64,000 nucleotides of DNA from NCBI RefSeq assembly GCF_009829075.1, contig NZ_WUQZ01000006.1, positions 105,982 to 169,981 of the forward strand, written 5' to 3'. This DNA is from Sphingobacterium composti (lineage in GTDB: Bacteria; Bacteroidota; Bacteroidia; Sphingobacteriales; Sphingobacteriaceae). Positions 1 to 8,873 of the stretch are shown piece after piece. Under the pieces are notes generated by a model. It had not been told where the DNA came from. It made no database searches and saw nothing but the letters and a program-made list of their open reading frames with translations. Positions within the stretch are counted from its first letter, which is position 1, and every line of letters begins with the position of its first letter. Made by a program: the position numbers and the translations under genes.

Positions 1-1071
1 ATTCACGCCGTTAAATCTTTCAGTGATAGTTAACTTAATTCCCACATATGAGCCTATACTATCTTTTAAATTGATAGAAGTTCCTGTTAAGAAAGAGTTA
101 ATTTGATTCCAATGATTTGCCGCTGCATTATTGCCAAAATCCAATAATACACTACTTGTCAAAGGTCCGCCAGCTCCACCTTGGAAATCTGTCATTGGGG
201 TAACTTCATTAGGTTTTTGTATAGCAGAATGCGCTGCATTTTGCGCAATTGCTATTTCAAAATCAGATAAGCCTTGCGGTTTGTAGCTGTTACCAACAAC
301 ATTAGTACCCATAAGACTTTCATACCACGTACATGCTGCTAGATATCTTCCTAATGGCATGCTCAAATGATAACCATCCCGCGTAAAATTATCTTCTACA
401 ACACTTGTTCTTCCATTTTGAATAGCGGTTCCTGCTGGTATTATCATATCAATTTTAACCAATTCTTTCGCTTTATTGACAGCATCAACAATGGCTGTAT
501 ACATCTGCATTTGGTCTTTGTTGTAATTATCAAATCCAGTATGTGTAGAATTTTTGGCGTATGCCCAAGTTTGGTGCAAAATAAATTTTACATTTTCATT
601 TTTAGCACGTGGTGCTACATAATTGTACAATTCAGCTAAAGAAGCAGACCAGGTAGCAAATTTCCCAGAATTAGAACTTTCTTGCTGAAAGCTAATATGT
701 GTCCAATTTTCGCTTGCTAAAGCCGTCGCTATTGATGTGTTTGCTACTGTAGTTTTATTTCCTTCAGCATCTATTTTACGAAAGCTATATGCACCTGCAT
801 TTGCTTTTATATTGTTTACATGTTGTTCTAATGTAGCTCCGCCGATGTACAGATTTCCAATAATGATTTTCTGTCCATTAGCTTTAGCAAGATCATACAA
901 ATGTGTTTCTATGGCATCTTCGGAAAAACTATTCCCAATGGCAAGGACACGAATTGTACCATCATCCGCAGGTTCAGGTATAAAATTCATTGTAGGTCGT
1001 TCCATTTTTTGACAACTCATAAAAGCAAGTAATGTCAAAATGGAAAATATTTTATATATATAAATTTTCAT
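1..1071 (-). CDS. DUF4886 (SGNH-hydrolase-like) lipoprotein, partial
   Basis: This minus-strand gene starts at 1071 and runs off the left edge; the first 357 codons are present. The N-terminus is a lipoprotein signal ending in FMSC (Cys near residue 18), so the protein is probably outer-membrane or periplasmic. After it come VLAIGNSFSEDA (SGNH-like nucleophile block) and NLYIGGATLEQH, and later DNFTRDGYHLS, which would supply the Asp/His pair of an SGNH esterase. This order is typical of DUF4886 proteins in Bacteroidota polysaccharide loci. The part near the window edge (LLDFGNN onward) looks like the start of a second, beta-rich domain. The gene lies 18 bp after SusD in the same orientation, so it is probably the third gene of the SusCD operon and acts on the imported glycan or its ester groups. 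The substrate is unknown. Confidence 0.8.
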   Translation of the reverse strand, partial: MKIYIYKIFSILTLLAFMSCQKMERPTMNFIPEPADDGTIRVLAIGNSFSEDAIETHLYDLAKANGQKIIIGNLYIGGATLEQHVNNIKANAGAYSFRKIDAEGNKTTVANTSIATALASENWTHISFQQESSNSGKFATWSASLAELYNYVAPRAKNENVKFILHQTWAYAKNSTHTGFDNYNKDQMQMYTAIVDAVNKAKELVKIDMIIPAGTAIQNGRTSVVEDNFTRDGYHLSMPLGRYLAACTWYESLMGTNVVGNSYKPQGLSDFEIAIAQNAAHSAIQKPNEVTPMTDFQGGAGGPLTSSVLLDFGNNAAANHWNQINSFLTGTSINLKDSIGSYVGIKLTITERFNGVN

Positions 1072-1089
1072 ATCTAAATATCTTTTAGG

Positions 1090-2583
1090 TTATCTATAGT
1101 CAGGGTTTTGAATCAAAACTCCAGCAGATTTATCAATCTCAGGTTGAGGAATAGGGAAGAAGCGATGTTTCAATTGATAGTTTACATGACCAGCATCTCG
1201 CATTGTTTGTACATCAATATCCCAACGAATTAAATCATAAAAACGCTCATTTTCCATACCTAATTCTACTTGTCTTTCGTGACGTATAGCATTGCGTAAA
1301 GCCACTTGATCGCGTGTAGTCACAGCTGGTAATGCTGTCGCATTACTACCTCTTGCGCGTGCTCTGACACGCTCCAATAAATCCAAGGCTAAGTCAACAT
1401 TTGCGTTTCCACCCACTTCATTTGCTGCTTCTGCTGCTAACAGAACCACATCAGCATAGCGAATAAGACGAACATTAAACCAATCTCCAAATCTGCTTCC
1501 ATATTTTGCTCTTAAGTTAGGGTTTGTATATACCTTTTTGTTCCAATAAGGTCGTGGTAAATTGTCAGGTAATACTTCACCATACGGCTCATTTCGCTGA
1601 CCAGAATATAAAATTGTAACATCTTTTCGTGGATCATTCGGTTCAAAAGCTTCCAGTAATCTAGGGTGTGGAATATTCCATCCCCAACCCAAATCCCAAG
1701 AACCTGATCCGCGTACACCTTGACGACTGGCATACGTAACACCAAAATTTTGTACGCCATCAAATAGTGCTTGTATTTCAAAAATCGATTCTTTGCTATT
1801 TTCACTTTCTTCACGGAAAATCATGTTATAAGGAACACTCAAATCGTAAACTTCAGAATTAATTACTTGCATAGCAGATGCCAGAGCTTCACTAAATCTC
1901 TTACGTGCCATTAGCGTTTTAGTTTGCACAGCTAAAGCAGCACCTTTTGTAATTCGTCCAGGATGACTTGGCCATGTCGATGGTAAATAGGCTACAGCGT
2001 CCGTTAAGTCAGCATCAATCTGTTGATAGATATCATTAATACTTGATTTTGGAATATTCGCTGAAGCTTGATCTGTAATTTTAAAATTTACTAAAGGAAC
2101 TTCTCCAAATGTTCTTACCATATTAAAATAAGCCCATGCACGTAGGAATTTCATTTCTCCAATATTGGCTAATGTACCTTCGGATGGATTATCGATAGAA
2201 TCTGCAGTCGCTAGTACATTATTGGTCAAATTGATTAGGTTGTAATGCCCAGACCAATAGTTGTTCACTAACCAATAATCAAGCGGATAATTGAAATTAT
2301 CAAATATTGGCCCTGCGCCAGCCTCATCGCCCGTGCTACTTCCTAATTGCGCATCATCAGAACGAATGTTGTGTAATGCAACGTAGGGAAGGCCACTGGT
2401 CGCCTCAGAACGTAAACCGGCATATGCGGCAAAAACTTGTCCTTCCAACGATCCTGTAGGCATATCTTCTTCTGTAAATCTTCCTTTTGGCTTAATATCT
2501 AACCAATCTTTACTACAGCTAGCAAAGAGTAAAACAAGGAAAATGCCTGTGATTATTTTATATCTATTTGTTATTGTTTTCAT
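1090..2583 (-). CDS. SusD/RagB family nutrient-binding outer membrane lipoprotein
   Basis: The 497-residue protein has a lipoprotein signal peptide (LLFASC, Cys23) and the helical TPR-like layout of the SusD family. FLRAWAYFNMVRTFGEVPLV near residue 145 and the C-terminal RHERQVELGMENERFYDLIRW are family hallmarks, and it ends in FFPIPQPEID...NPDYR as SusD proteins do. Length matches the family (about 450-600). SusD proteins cap the SusC barrel on the cell surface and bind the oligosaccharide or peptide ligand. It lies 20 bp behind susC, an obligate pairing. The ligand cannot be inferred from the sequence. Confidence 0.95.
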   Translation of the reverse strand: MKTITNRYKIITGIFLVLLFASCSKDWLDIKPKGRFTEEDMPTGSLEGQVFAAYAGLRSEATSGLPYVALHNIRSDDAQLGSSTGDEAGAGPIFDNFNYPLDYWLVNNYWSGHYNLINLTNNVLATADSIDNPSEGTLANIGEMKFLRAWAYFNMVRTFGEVPLVNFKITDQASANIPKSSINDIYQQIDADLTDAVAYLPSTWPSHPGRITKGAALAVQTKTLMARKRFSEALASAMQVINSEVYDLSVPYNMIFREESENSKESIFEIQALFDGVQNFGVTYASRQGVRGSGSWDLGWGWNIPHPRLLEAFEPNDPRKDVTILYSGQRNEPYGEVLPDNLPRPYWNKKVYTNPNLRAKYGSRFGDWFNVRLIRYADVVLLAAEAANEVGGNANVDLALDLLERVRARARGSNATALPAVTTRDQVALRNAIRHERQVELGMENERFYDLIRWDIDVQTMRDAGHVNYQLKHRFFPIPQPEIDKSAGVLIQNPDYR

Positions 2584-2603
2584 AATGATGACCTAAATAA
2601 TCG

Positions 2604-5603
2604 TTAAAAATTTAAGTTTAAACCAAAAGTGTAAATTGCAGGAACTGGGTAAGTACCATTGTCAACACCAAATGATGTGGTACTGCCGCCAATTTCAGGC
2701 GTGAAACCTGTATTTTTCGAAAATGTAGCAACGTTCTGTGCATTCAAGAATAGGCGTAAACTTTTTAAACGCATACGTGATACTGTTTCTGCTGGTAAAG
2801 TATATCCCAATGAAATATCACGAATTCTGAAAAAACTTCCATCTTCAATGAAATAAGTAGAATATTGTCTGTTGACTGATCTTCCTTCGTGTAGGATTGG
2901 CTCCCAATTGGATGTACCCACACCATTCCATCTGCCTAATCTATCGGTCAAGAAATTGTAAGTAGCAAATTGGTTTTGATTCCAAGTTCTTAAGATTTCA
3001 TTACCATAAAGACCTTGTAATTCAATTCCTAAATCAAAATTCTTATAAGACGTACCTAATGATATGCCATAGTAAAAATCAGGAGTAGGATTACCAATCA
3101 TGGTTCTATCTTGTGTATTAATTACACCATTACCATCCATATCTCTGTATTTGATGTCACCTGGTAAGAATGCTCCACCACCTAAACCATTTGTTGCATA
3201 TTGATCCACATCTGCTTGTGTTTGGAATATTCCATCGTGTATATATCCCCAAAAATACCCTATCGGATAACCAGCGATTGTTCTAGATGCACCATTGATT
3301 ATATCATATCCATCAGTTGAAAGTTTGACAACATTATTTTTAACAGTTGTAATATTACCTCCAATTCTATAGCTCCAATCTTCATTAATGGTTTGTGTCC
3401 AAGTTACACCAGCTTCTATACCTTTATTTTGAATAGTACCTAAATTACTCAAGCCTGGTTTACTGCCTAGAATTCCTGGTACACGTACTAAAATGTCTTC
3501 AGTGTTTTTATTGTAGTATACAGCTTCAACACTTAAACGGTTTTGAAGCGCATTCAATTCAAAACCTGCTTCCCAGGATTTCACTACTTCCCAATGTAAG
3601 TTCGGATCTGGAATATATTCAGCTTCATATGCAGGAATTAAATCATCTCCAAAAACTGCTGAATTTCCTGGAACCATTAATGGGTACATCGGATACCAAT
3701 TTCCGCCAACATTTTGGTTACCAAGAGAAGCCCAAGAAGCTTTTAATTTCAGATTATTAATAGATTCAATATTTTGCATGAAGCTCTCTTGACTTACCAC
3801 CCATGCAGTACCGATTGAGTAGAAATTTTGCCAAGGCTTACCATTTTTTGCAAATGCAGAACTTCCATCTCTTCGGAAAGAGGTATTGATCAAATATTTA
3901 CCGTCGTAATTGTATAATGCTCTACCTAACCACGATAATGTACGGTATTCGGATGCGGTTGAATTTCCGGTTGTAGTATTTGGATCTCCGATATTGACGT
4001 ACCAATAATCTGGATCATTCGGAATTTCTAAGCCTTGACCTTGTGTTCTACGAGCTGTAGTAGCTTCAAGACCTTGCAAATAGGTCGTGAAACCTCCCAT
4101 TAACGTCAAATTGTGTTTATCAAAAGTGTTTCTATAATTTAGAAGCCAATCTGTTTGATATTTATAATGCGTGTTTTGTTCATGATTAACAGAAGTTAAT
4201 TGATTCCCAATACGCTCTCTTTTATCTTCACCTTGAATATCTGGATTGTATACGGATACTAATCCTTGGTAAGATCTAAAATTGTTAAACCCATAATCCG
4301 CTGATAGGTTAACCCTAAAATTGAAATTTTTAAGGAAATCAACTTCAGCATACCAATTTGCTAATGCTCTGTAATTAATACCAATGTAGGTGTTTTTGCG
4401 TTCTTCAATATCCACCAAAGGGTTATTTACTTGCGCACGTTGAAAATCTGGCAGAGTGTGATAAAGACCATATTCGTTGTTGAAAACAGGAGCTATAGGC
4501 GCGGCAAGTATTGCTCCGAATACTCCACGCTCTTGTGGTAAACGTGCTCTATAGCCGTTTAACACAATCCCTGTTCTAAAATTATCAGTCAATTTAACTT
4601 CATCAGTAACATTAAAAGTTATTTGGCTATGTTTTTCATGGTTGATAATACCTTCGTCCGTTGAATATCCTAAACCCATACGGAAGGTATGCTTGTCAGT
4701 AGCTCCACTGACGCTTAGATTATTGTAGTTCAAAATTCCATTAGTAAAAATTTCATCTTGCCAGTTTGTATTTCCTGTCCAATTTGTATAGTCATATGGG
4801 TAATTTCCTTGATTAAAACGTTGTTCTTCATACAATTCTTTGAATTGTTCGGCATTTGCCATATCCATACGTTTTGCTACATTCTTAACACCTAATCGAG
4901 AATTAAATTCAAAATTCAGTTGACCTAGTTTTGCCCGCTTAGTAGTGATAGCAATTACACCATTTGCTCCACGAACACCGAAAATCGCTAAGCTGGAAGG
5001 ATCTCTTAGCACTTCAATCGTTTCGATGTCGTTTGGGTTGAGAAAATTAATATTATCATTTAATAATCCATCAACTACATAGAGTGGCTTAGCGCCATTG
5101 ATTGAATTTGTACCACGGATACGAATATCTGGTTCTTGACCCGGTCTACCTGAATTGGTTACTTGTAATCCTGGTACCTTACCCTGCAAATTTGCCACAG
5201 GATTAGTTCCTGGCTTGTCGACTATGTCTTCACCTTTTATTTGGGTGATAGATCCAGTTAAATCTCTTTTTCTAGCTGTACCATATCCAATCACCACAAC
5301 CTCTTCTAAAGCATTGTCTTCGCTCACAAGGAAAACATCAAGTTGTGTATTGATACCTACAGCTACATTTTGAGATTGGTATCCAATAAAGGAAAAAGAA
5401 AGTGTATCACCTAATGACGCAGTAATGGAATATTGACCAACTGCGTTTGTTTGTACACTTGTTGTCGTACCCTTAATAGATACTGTCACACCTGGGATTG
5501 TGATTAGAGATTGCTCGTCTTTTACTATCCCTGTTAAAGTGTTTTGCGCACTTGCGGAATTAGCGTACAGCAAAATCACTAATAAAGTAAATATATACCT
5601 CAT
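2604..5603 (-). CDS. SusC/RagA family TonB-linked outer membrane transporter
   Basis: The 999-residue protein starts with a Sec signal peptide ending ANSASA. Residues of about 22-105 form a carboxypeptidase-D-like regulatory domain (GIVKDEQSLITIPGVTVSIK). A TonB plug follows, beginning with the SusC signature EVVVIGYGTARKRDLTGSI and including NSINGAKPLYVVDG and the IEVLRDPSSLAIFGVRGANG block. The rest is a 22-strand barrel ending in FGLNLNF with a terminal aromatic. It imports a ligand, captured by the SusD lipoprotein, across the outer membrane using TonB energy. Length is normal for the family. A likely promoter lies upstream at 5659-5690, so the operon would be susC, susD, DUF4886 gene. 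Confidence 0.96.
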   Translation of the reverse strand: MRYIFTLLVILLYANSASAQNTLTGIVKDEQSLITIPGVTVSIKGTTTSVQTNAVGQYSITASLGDTLSFSFIGYQSQNVAVGINTQLDVFLVSEDNALEEVVVIGYGTARKRDLTGSITQIKGEDIVDKPGTNPVANLQGKVPGLQVTNSGRPGQEPDIRIRGTNSINGAKPLYVVDGLLNDNINFLNPNDIETIEVLRDPSSLAIFGVRGANGVIAITTKRAKLGQLNFEFNSRLGVKNVAKRMDMANAEQFKELYEEQRFNQGNYPYDYTNWTGNTNWQDEIFTNGILNYNNLSVSGATDKHTFRMGLGYSTDEGIINHEKHSQITFNVTDEVKLTDNFRTGIVLNGYRARLPQERGVFGAILAAPIAPVFNNEYGLYHTLPDFQRAQVNNPLVDIEERKNTYIGINYRALANWYAEVDFLKNFNFRVNLSADYGFNNFRSYQGLVSVYNPDIQGEDKRERIGNQLTSVNHEQNTHYKYQTDWLLNYRNTFDKHNLTLMGGFTTYLQGLEATTARRTQGQGLEIPNDPDYWYVNIGDPNTTTGNSTASEYRTLSWLGRALYNYDGKYLINTSFRRDGSSAFAKNGKPWQNFYSIGTAWVVSQESFMQNIESINNLKLKASWASLGNQNVGGNWYPMYPLMVPGNSAVFGDDLIPAYEAEYIPDPNLHWEVVKSWEAGFELNALQNRLSVEAVYYNKNTEDILVRVPGILGSKPGLSNLGTIQNKGIEAGVTWTQTINEDWSYRIGGNITTVKNNVVKLSTDGYDIINGASRTIAGYPIGYFWGYIHDGIFQTQADVDQYATNGLGGGAFLPGDIKYRDMDGNGVINTQDRTMIGNPTPDFYYGISLGTSYKNFDLGIELQGLYGNEILRTWNQNQFATYNFLTDRLGRWNGVGTSNWEPILHEGRSVNRQYSTYFIEDGSFFRIRDISLGYTLPAETVSRMRLKSLRLFLNAQNVATFSKNTGFTPEIGGSTTSFGVDNGTYPVPAIYTFGLNLNF

Positions 5604-5658
5604 ATAATTTTGGTTTATTGTTTGAAGTGGATGTAATTAGTTATCTAAAATTGTATAA

Positions 5659-5690
5659 CAAATATTGTGATGTAAATGTTCATTACCAAA
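5659..5690 (-). promoter_or_regulatory. Candidate promoter of the susCD operon
   Basis: On the minus strand TTTG (5687-5690) is followed after 20 bases by AATATTTG (5659-5666), a one-mismatch fit to the Bacteroidota -7 box TAnnTTTG with the expected -33 spacing. It would start an RNA about 50 bases before the susC ATG. The rest of this 265-bp gap is very AT-rich and holds a short palindrome at 5815-5829. Confidence 0.5.
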
Positions 5691-5814
5691 ATAACTAACT
5701 TTACATTACTACTACACAAAAATTAAATTTGCTCATATTAGTATTTGTAAACACATAACATTCTTATATATAGTTATTTATATAATATATTTGTTTCTCA
5801 TTTGTTAGTGTTAA

Positions 5815-5829
5815 GTGTAATTATTACAC
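5815..5829. promoter_or_regulatory. GTGTAAT-T-ATTACAC palindrome
   Basis: A perfect 15-base palindrome with 7-bp arms lies between the regulator gene and susC. It is either a protein-binding site or a weak transcript-end hairpin for the regulator gene, whose stop is 40 bp away. No T-run follows it, so a terminator is not well supported. Confidence 0.35.
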
Positions 5830-5868
5830 GATATATTATGAGAGGCAATGATGTAGTAATATTTATAA

Positions 5869-8730
5869 TTATCTTTCTAAAAGGAACTCGGTTAGATTTT
5901 TATCTGTTGGTAATTCAAGCTTTTTGCGTAGTCTGTAACGTCTAATTTCCACTCCTCTTGTTGAAATATTCAGCAGTGAAGCGATCTCTTTACTAGACAT
6001 ATTTAGTCTTAAATATGCACATAATTTTAAATCATTCGGAACAAGGTCAGGGTAATCTAATTTGAGTTTTTTAAAGAAATTTTCATGCGCATCATTAAAG
6101 CTTTTTTCAAAAATATCCCAATCTCTATTATCATTTTGTACACCCTCAATAATTTTATTAAGCTTATTTAATTGTTCAGAATTTACTTTTCTGCCTTCTT
6201 GATCTTTTAAATTTTGTAGTTCTGCTTGTAACTTATTTAACATTTCATTTTTATATATCATGTTAGTTGCAGCATTTGATAGCTCTCTATTTTTGATTGC
6301 TAATTCTTTTTCAAGTTGTATATTCTTAAGTCGAATAATTTCTTTTTCATTCTTTTCTGCATTTTTTGCTATTTCTTCACGTTGCTTCTCTAACATGCGT
6401 TTATTTATAATCCACTGTTTACGTGCTAACGCTTGATTGTATTTAATAATTGATATGTATATCAGTATTATTATAAAAATAAAATAGACCGTTTTCAACC
6501 ACCAACTTAAATACCAAGGCGTAATAATTTCGAAGATAATTGTACTAATTTCTGAAATATTACCCTCTGAATCTATTGAACGTACTTTAAAACTATACTT
6601 TCCGTAAGGCAAGTTGGCGAAATCCTTGTATGCCTCTTCTTGCAATGGCGACCAATCATCTGTGTAGCCTTCTAAGTTATATTGATATCTAATATTTTGA
6701 TTGTAAAGTGGACTGCTAAAAGCGATACGAATATTGTTGTTTTTATAAGGTATACGAACTGTTTCAGTTTCTAAAATGCGCATCCCTTGTGTTAAATCAG
6801 TGAGATTTGCGATGACAGGAGCTAAAGGTAATTGTTTTTGATTTTTTATATCATCTGAATAAATCGCAAATCCATAGTCCAATCCAATTAAATATTTGCT
6901 GTTTCCAATATTTAGTACATTTTCATAGTTCTTCATCATCTTATTTTTCAAAGAATTGAGAGTAATTGAATCTATGTGTATGTTTCCATCTTTTGAAAGT
7001 GTGACTTGTCCTATTCCAGCATTTCGAGCAAACCAATATTGATTGGAAGATTTTTGAATTATATGTGTCACATCGTTAAAAGATTTTAAACTAATGTTTA
7101 AGTCTTTATAGTATACGAATTTTTTAAGGACATCGTCATATGTGTATAAACCTGTATCAGAACTAAATACTACGCGATTTTCTAAATAGGATATGCCACT
7201 AAAGGTTATATGCTTTAATGTTGAATCTTGTGACGTGCTATACCGAATTTTTATTTCTTTTGTGTTTGGCTCAAATTCTATTAGAGAGAATTGGTTTTGA
7301 TTTCCTACCCAATATTGGTCAGCACTATGATGAGCAGAAAATTTAATAGGCTCCTTTAAGGACTCAAACTGTTTGATATGATTAATTGAATTATCTGCTT
7401 CAAAGAGACTTAAACCTGTATAATTCCCTTGCAGAATATAATTTCCGTTTGAAATGGGTAAATAAAAATACCCACCTGTAATGTTGGAAATTCTTTTCAA
7501 TTGATCATTCTCTATGAGAAATGTTCCTTCATTATGGCCACAGATTAATTGATTGTTTAGCACTGATAAGTTCCAAACGTGTCCATTGGAATTTGGAATA
7601 AGTTTAAAGGAAAAAGATTGATTGGTGTTGTTATTTGGCCATGAACTTACATAGAGTCCTTGATTAGTTCCTAAGTATAATTTATTTTCAAATAAAGCAG
7701 AAGTGTAAACAGTTCCGATTTCGCCTTTAATATCTGTGTAAAAGTATAATGGACTATTTATTTGAATGCAATCAATGCCATTATCTAAGCCAACCCACAA
7801 ATTATTTTGCATGTCTTTCTGAATACTTAATACTGTATTATTCTGTAATCCATTATTTTTATTGATATGCTGAATAATATTACCAGATTTATCGATTATA
7901 TATATACCATTTTTAATGGTACCATATGCGTAATAATGCTCAGAAAGCTTTACGCCAGTATTTATTTTATATTTTGATAATACATCACTTGCTTCACTAT
8001 TCCATTTTTCAATATTATTATTTTTATCTAGAAAATAGAATCCATCATTTGCAGTTGCTATCAAGCTTTTGTTTTGATCATAGGGTAGGATACTCAAAAT
8101 ATTCTTATTAAATAAGACATTTTTATCTTTTAGCGGTACTAATTTCCCATTATTTAACTGATGTAATCCCGAAGGGATTTGTTCATAATAGAGATTCGTA
8201 TTTATTAAATGTGCAAATAAAAATGGTTCTCCATCAGCAGTTAAAGTTCTTATTTCATTATTCTGAAATAAATAACTTTTCGAGAAGGAATGGAATATGA
8301 TGATATCATTTAAAAAAATGATCTTCCATATTTCATCATTCTTCAAAATAGACTTATCTTTTATATAAGTAGACAAGCTAGTATATTTAAGTTTACCCAA
8401 TTTATTTCGTACCCAATAACCGAACTCTCCATGTCCTCCTGTATATATTTTTCCATCTGCAGCAATGTTCACACTTCTTACAGTAGATTTATTCGGTAGC
8501 TGATGTAAATTCCAGTATGTGCCATCAAAAGATAGTAATCCTTCATTATTTCCTGCATATAAAATACCATTTTGTGCAATAGCTATAGACCAATTTTGGT
8601 TACCAGCTTTGTATTGCGACTTTGTATATTGCTGTACAGCAGGGGTACCGATTGGTGAAATAGATTGTGCACCGGATTTCAAGCCAATTAGAAAAAATAC
8701 GGAAAATATAAAATAAAGCGGTTTATACAT
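5869..8730 (-). CDS. Beta-propeller sensor / LuxR-type HTH membrane regulator
   Basis: The 953-residue protein has a signal peptide (about 1-21), then repeated propeller blades to about residue 670 (for example LWVGLDNGIDCIQ and LYLGTNQGLYVS), then a Y_Y_Y domain (YQYNLEGYTDDWSPL to YSFKVRSIDSEGNIS). One membrane helix (LSWWLKTVYFIFIIILIYIS) follows, then a long coiled coil, and a C-terminal winged/LuxR-like HTH (KEIASLLNISTRGVEIRRYR). It has no histidine kinase or receiver domain, so it is a one-component transmembrane regulator that resembles the hybrid two-component systems of polysaccharide loci but lacks phosphotransfer parts. It sits directly upstream of susCD in the same orientation and probably controls it in response to a periplasmic ligand. 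Confidence 0.88.
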   Translation of the reverse strand: MYKPLYFIFSVFFLIGLKSGAQSISPIGTPAVQQYTKSQYKAGNQNWSIAIAQNGILYAGNNEGLLSFDGTYWNLHQLPNKSTVRSVNIAADGKIYTGGHGEFGYWVRNKLGKLKYTSLSTYIKDKSILKNDEIWKIIFLNDIIIFHSFSKSYLFQNNEIRTLTADGEPFLFAHLINTNLYYEQIPSGLHQLNNGKLVPLKDKNVLFNKNILSILPYDQNKSLIATANDGFYFLDKNNNIEKWNSEASDVLSKYKINTGVKLSEHYYAYGTIKNGIYIIDKSGNIIQHINKNNGLQNNTVLSIQKDMQNNLWVGLDNGIDCIQINSPLYFYTDIKGEIGTVYTSALFENKLYLGTNQGLYVSSWPNNNTNQSFSFKLIPNSNGHVWNLSVLNNQLICGHNEGTFLIENDQLKRISNITGGYFYLPISNGNYILQGNYTGLSLFEADNSINHIKQFESLKEPIKFSAHHSADQYWVGNQNQFSLIEFEPNTKEIKIRYSTSQDSTLKHITFSGISYLENRVVFSSDTGLYTYDDVLKKFVYYKDLNISLKSFNDVTHIIQKSSNQYWFARNAGIGQVTLSKDGNIHIDSITLNSLKNKMMKNYENVLNIGNSKYLIGLDYGFAIYSDDIKNQKQLPLAPVIANLTDLTQGMRILETETVRIPYKNNNIRIAFSSPLYNQNIRYQYNLEGYTDDWSPLQEEAYKDFANLPYGKYSFKVRSIDSEGNISEISTIIFEIITPWYLSWWLKTVYFIFIIILIYISIIKYNQALARKQWIINKRMLEKQREEIAKNAEKNEKEIIRLKNIQLEKELAIKNRELSNAATNMIYKNEMLNKLQAELQNLKDQEGRKVNSEQLNKLNKIIEGVQNDNRDWDIFEKSFNDAHENFFKKLKLDYPDLVPNDLKLCAYLRLNMSSKEIASLLNISTRGVEIRRYRLRKKLELPTDKNLTEFLLER

Positions 8731-8749
8731 AGCGCAATTTTGGTATTCC

Positions 8750-8757
8750 CAAATATA
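8750..8757 (-). promoter_or_regulatory. -7 box TATATTTG of the propeller regulator gene
   Basis: A perfect TAnnTTTG match on the minus strand lies 19 bases before the ATG at 8730. No clear -33 TTTG is visible at the usual distance. Confidence 0.45.
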
Positions 8758-8823
8758 AAATTTATTACGCTAAAGATTGATTCCTATAAATATAGAAATT
8801 CATTATAAACATTCTTATTAACC

Positions 8824-8850
8824 AAAAAAGCCAACTCATTTGAGTTGGCT
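8824..8850 (-). terminator. Rho-independent terminator of the RND efflux operon
   Basis: The inverted repeat AGCCAACTCA / TGAGTTGGCT (8829-8838 and 8841-8850) is followed on the minus strand by six Ts. It lies 24 bp past the stop of the RND gene. Confidence 0.85.
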
Positions 8851-8873
8851 TTCTAAAAGTGATACTTAAATAT

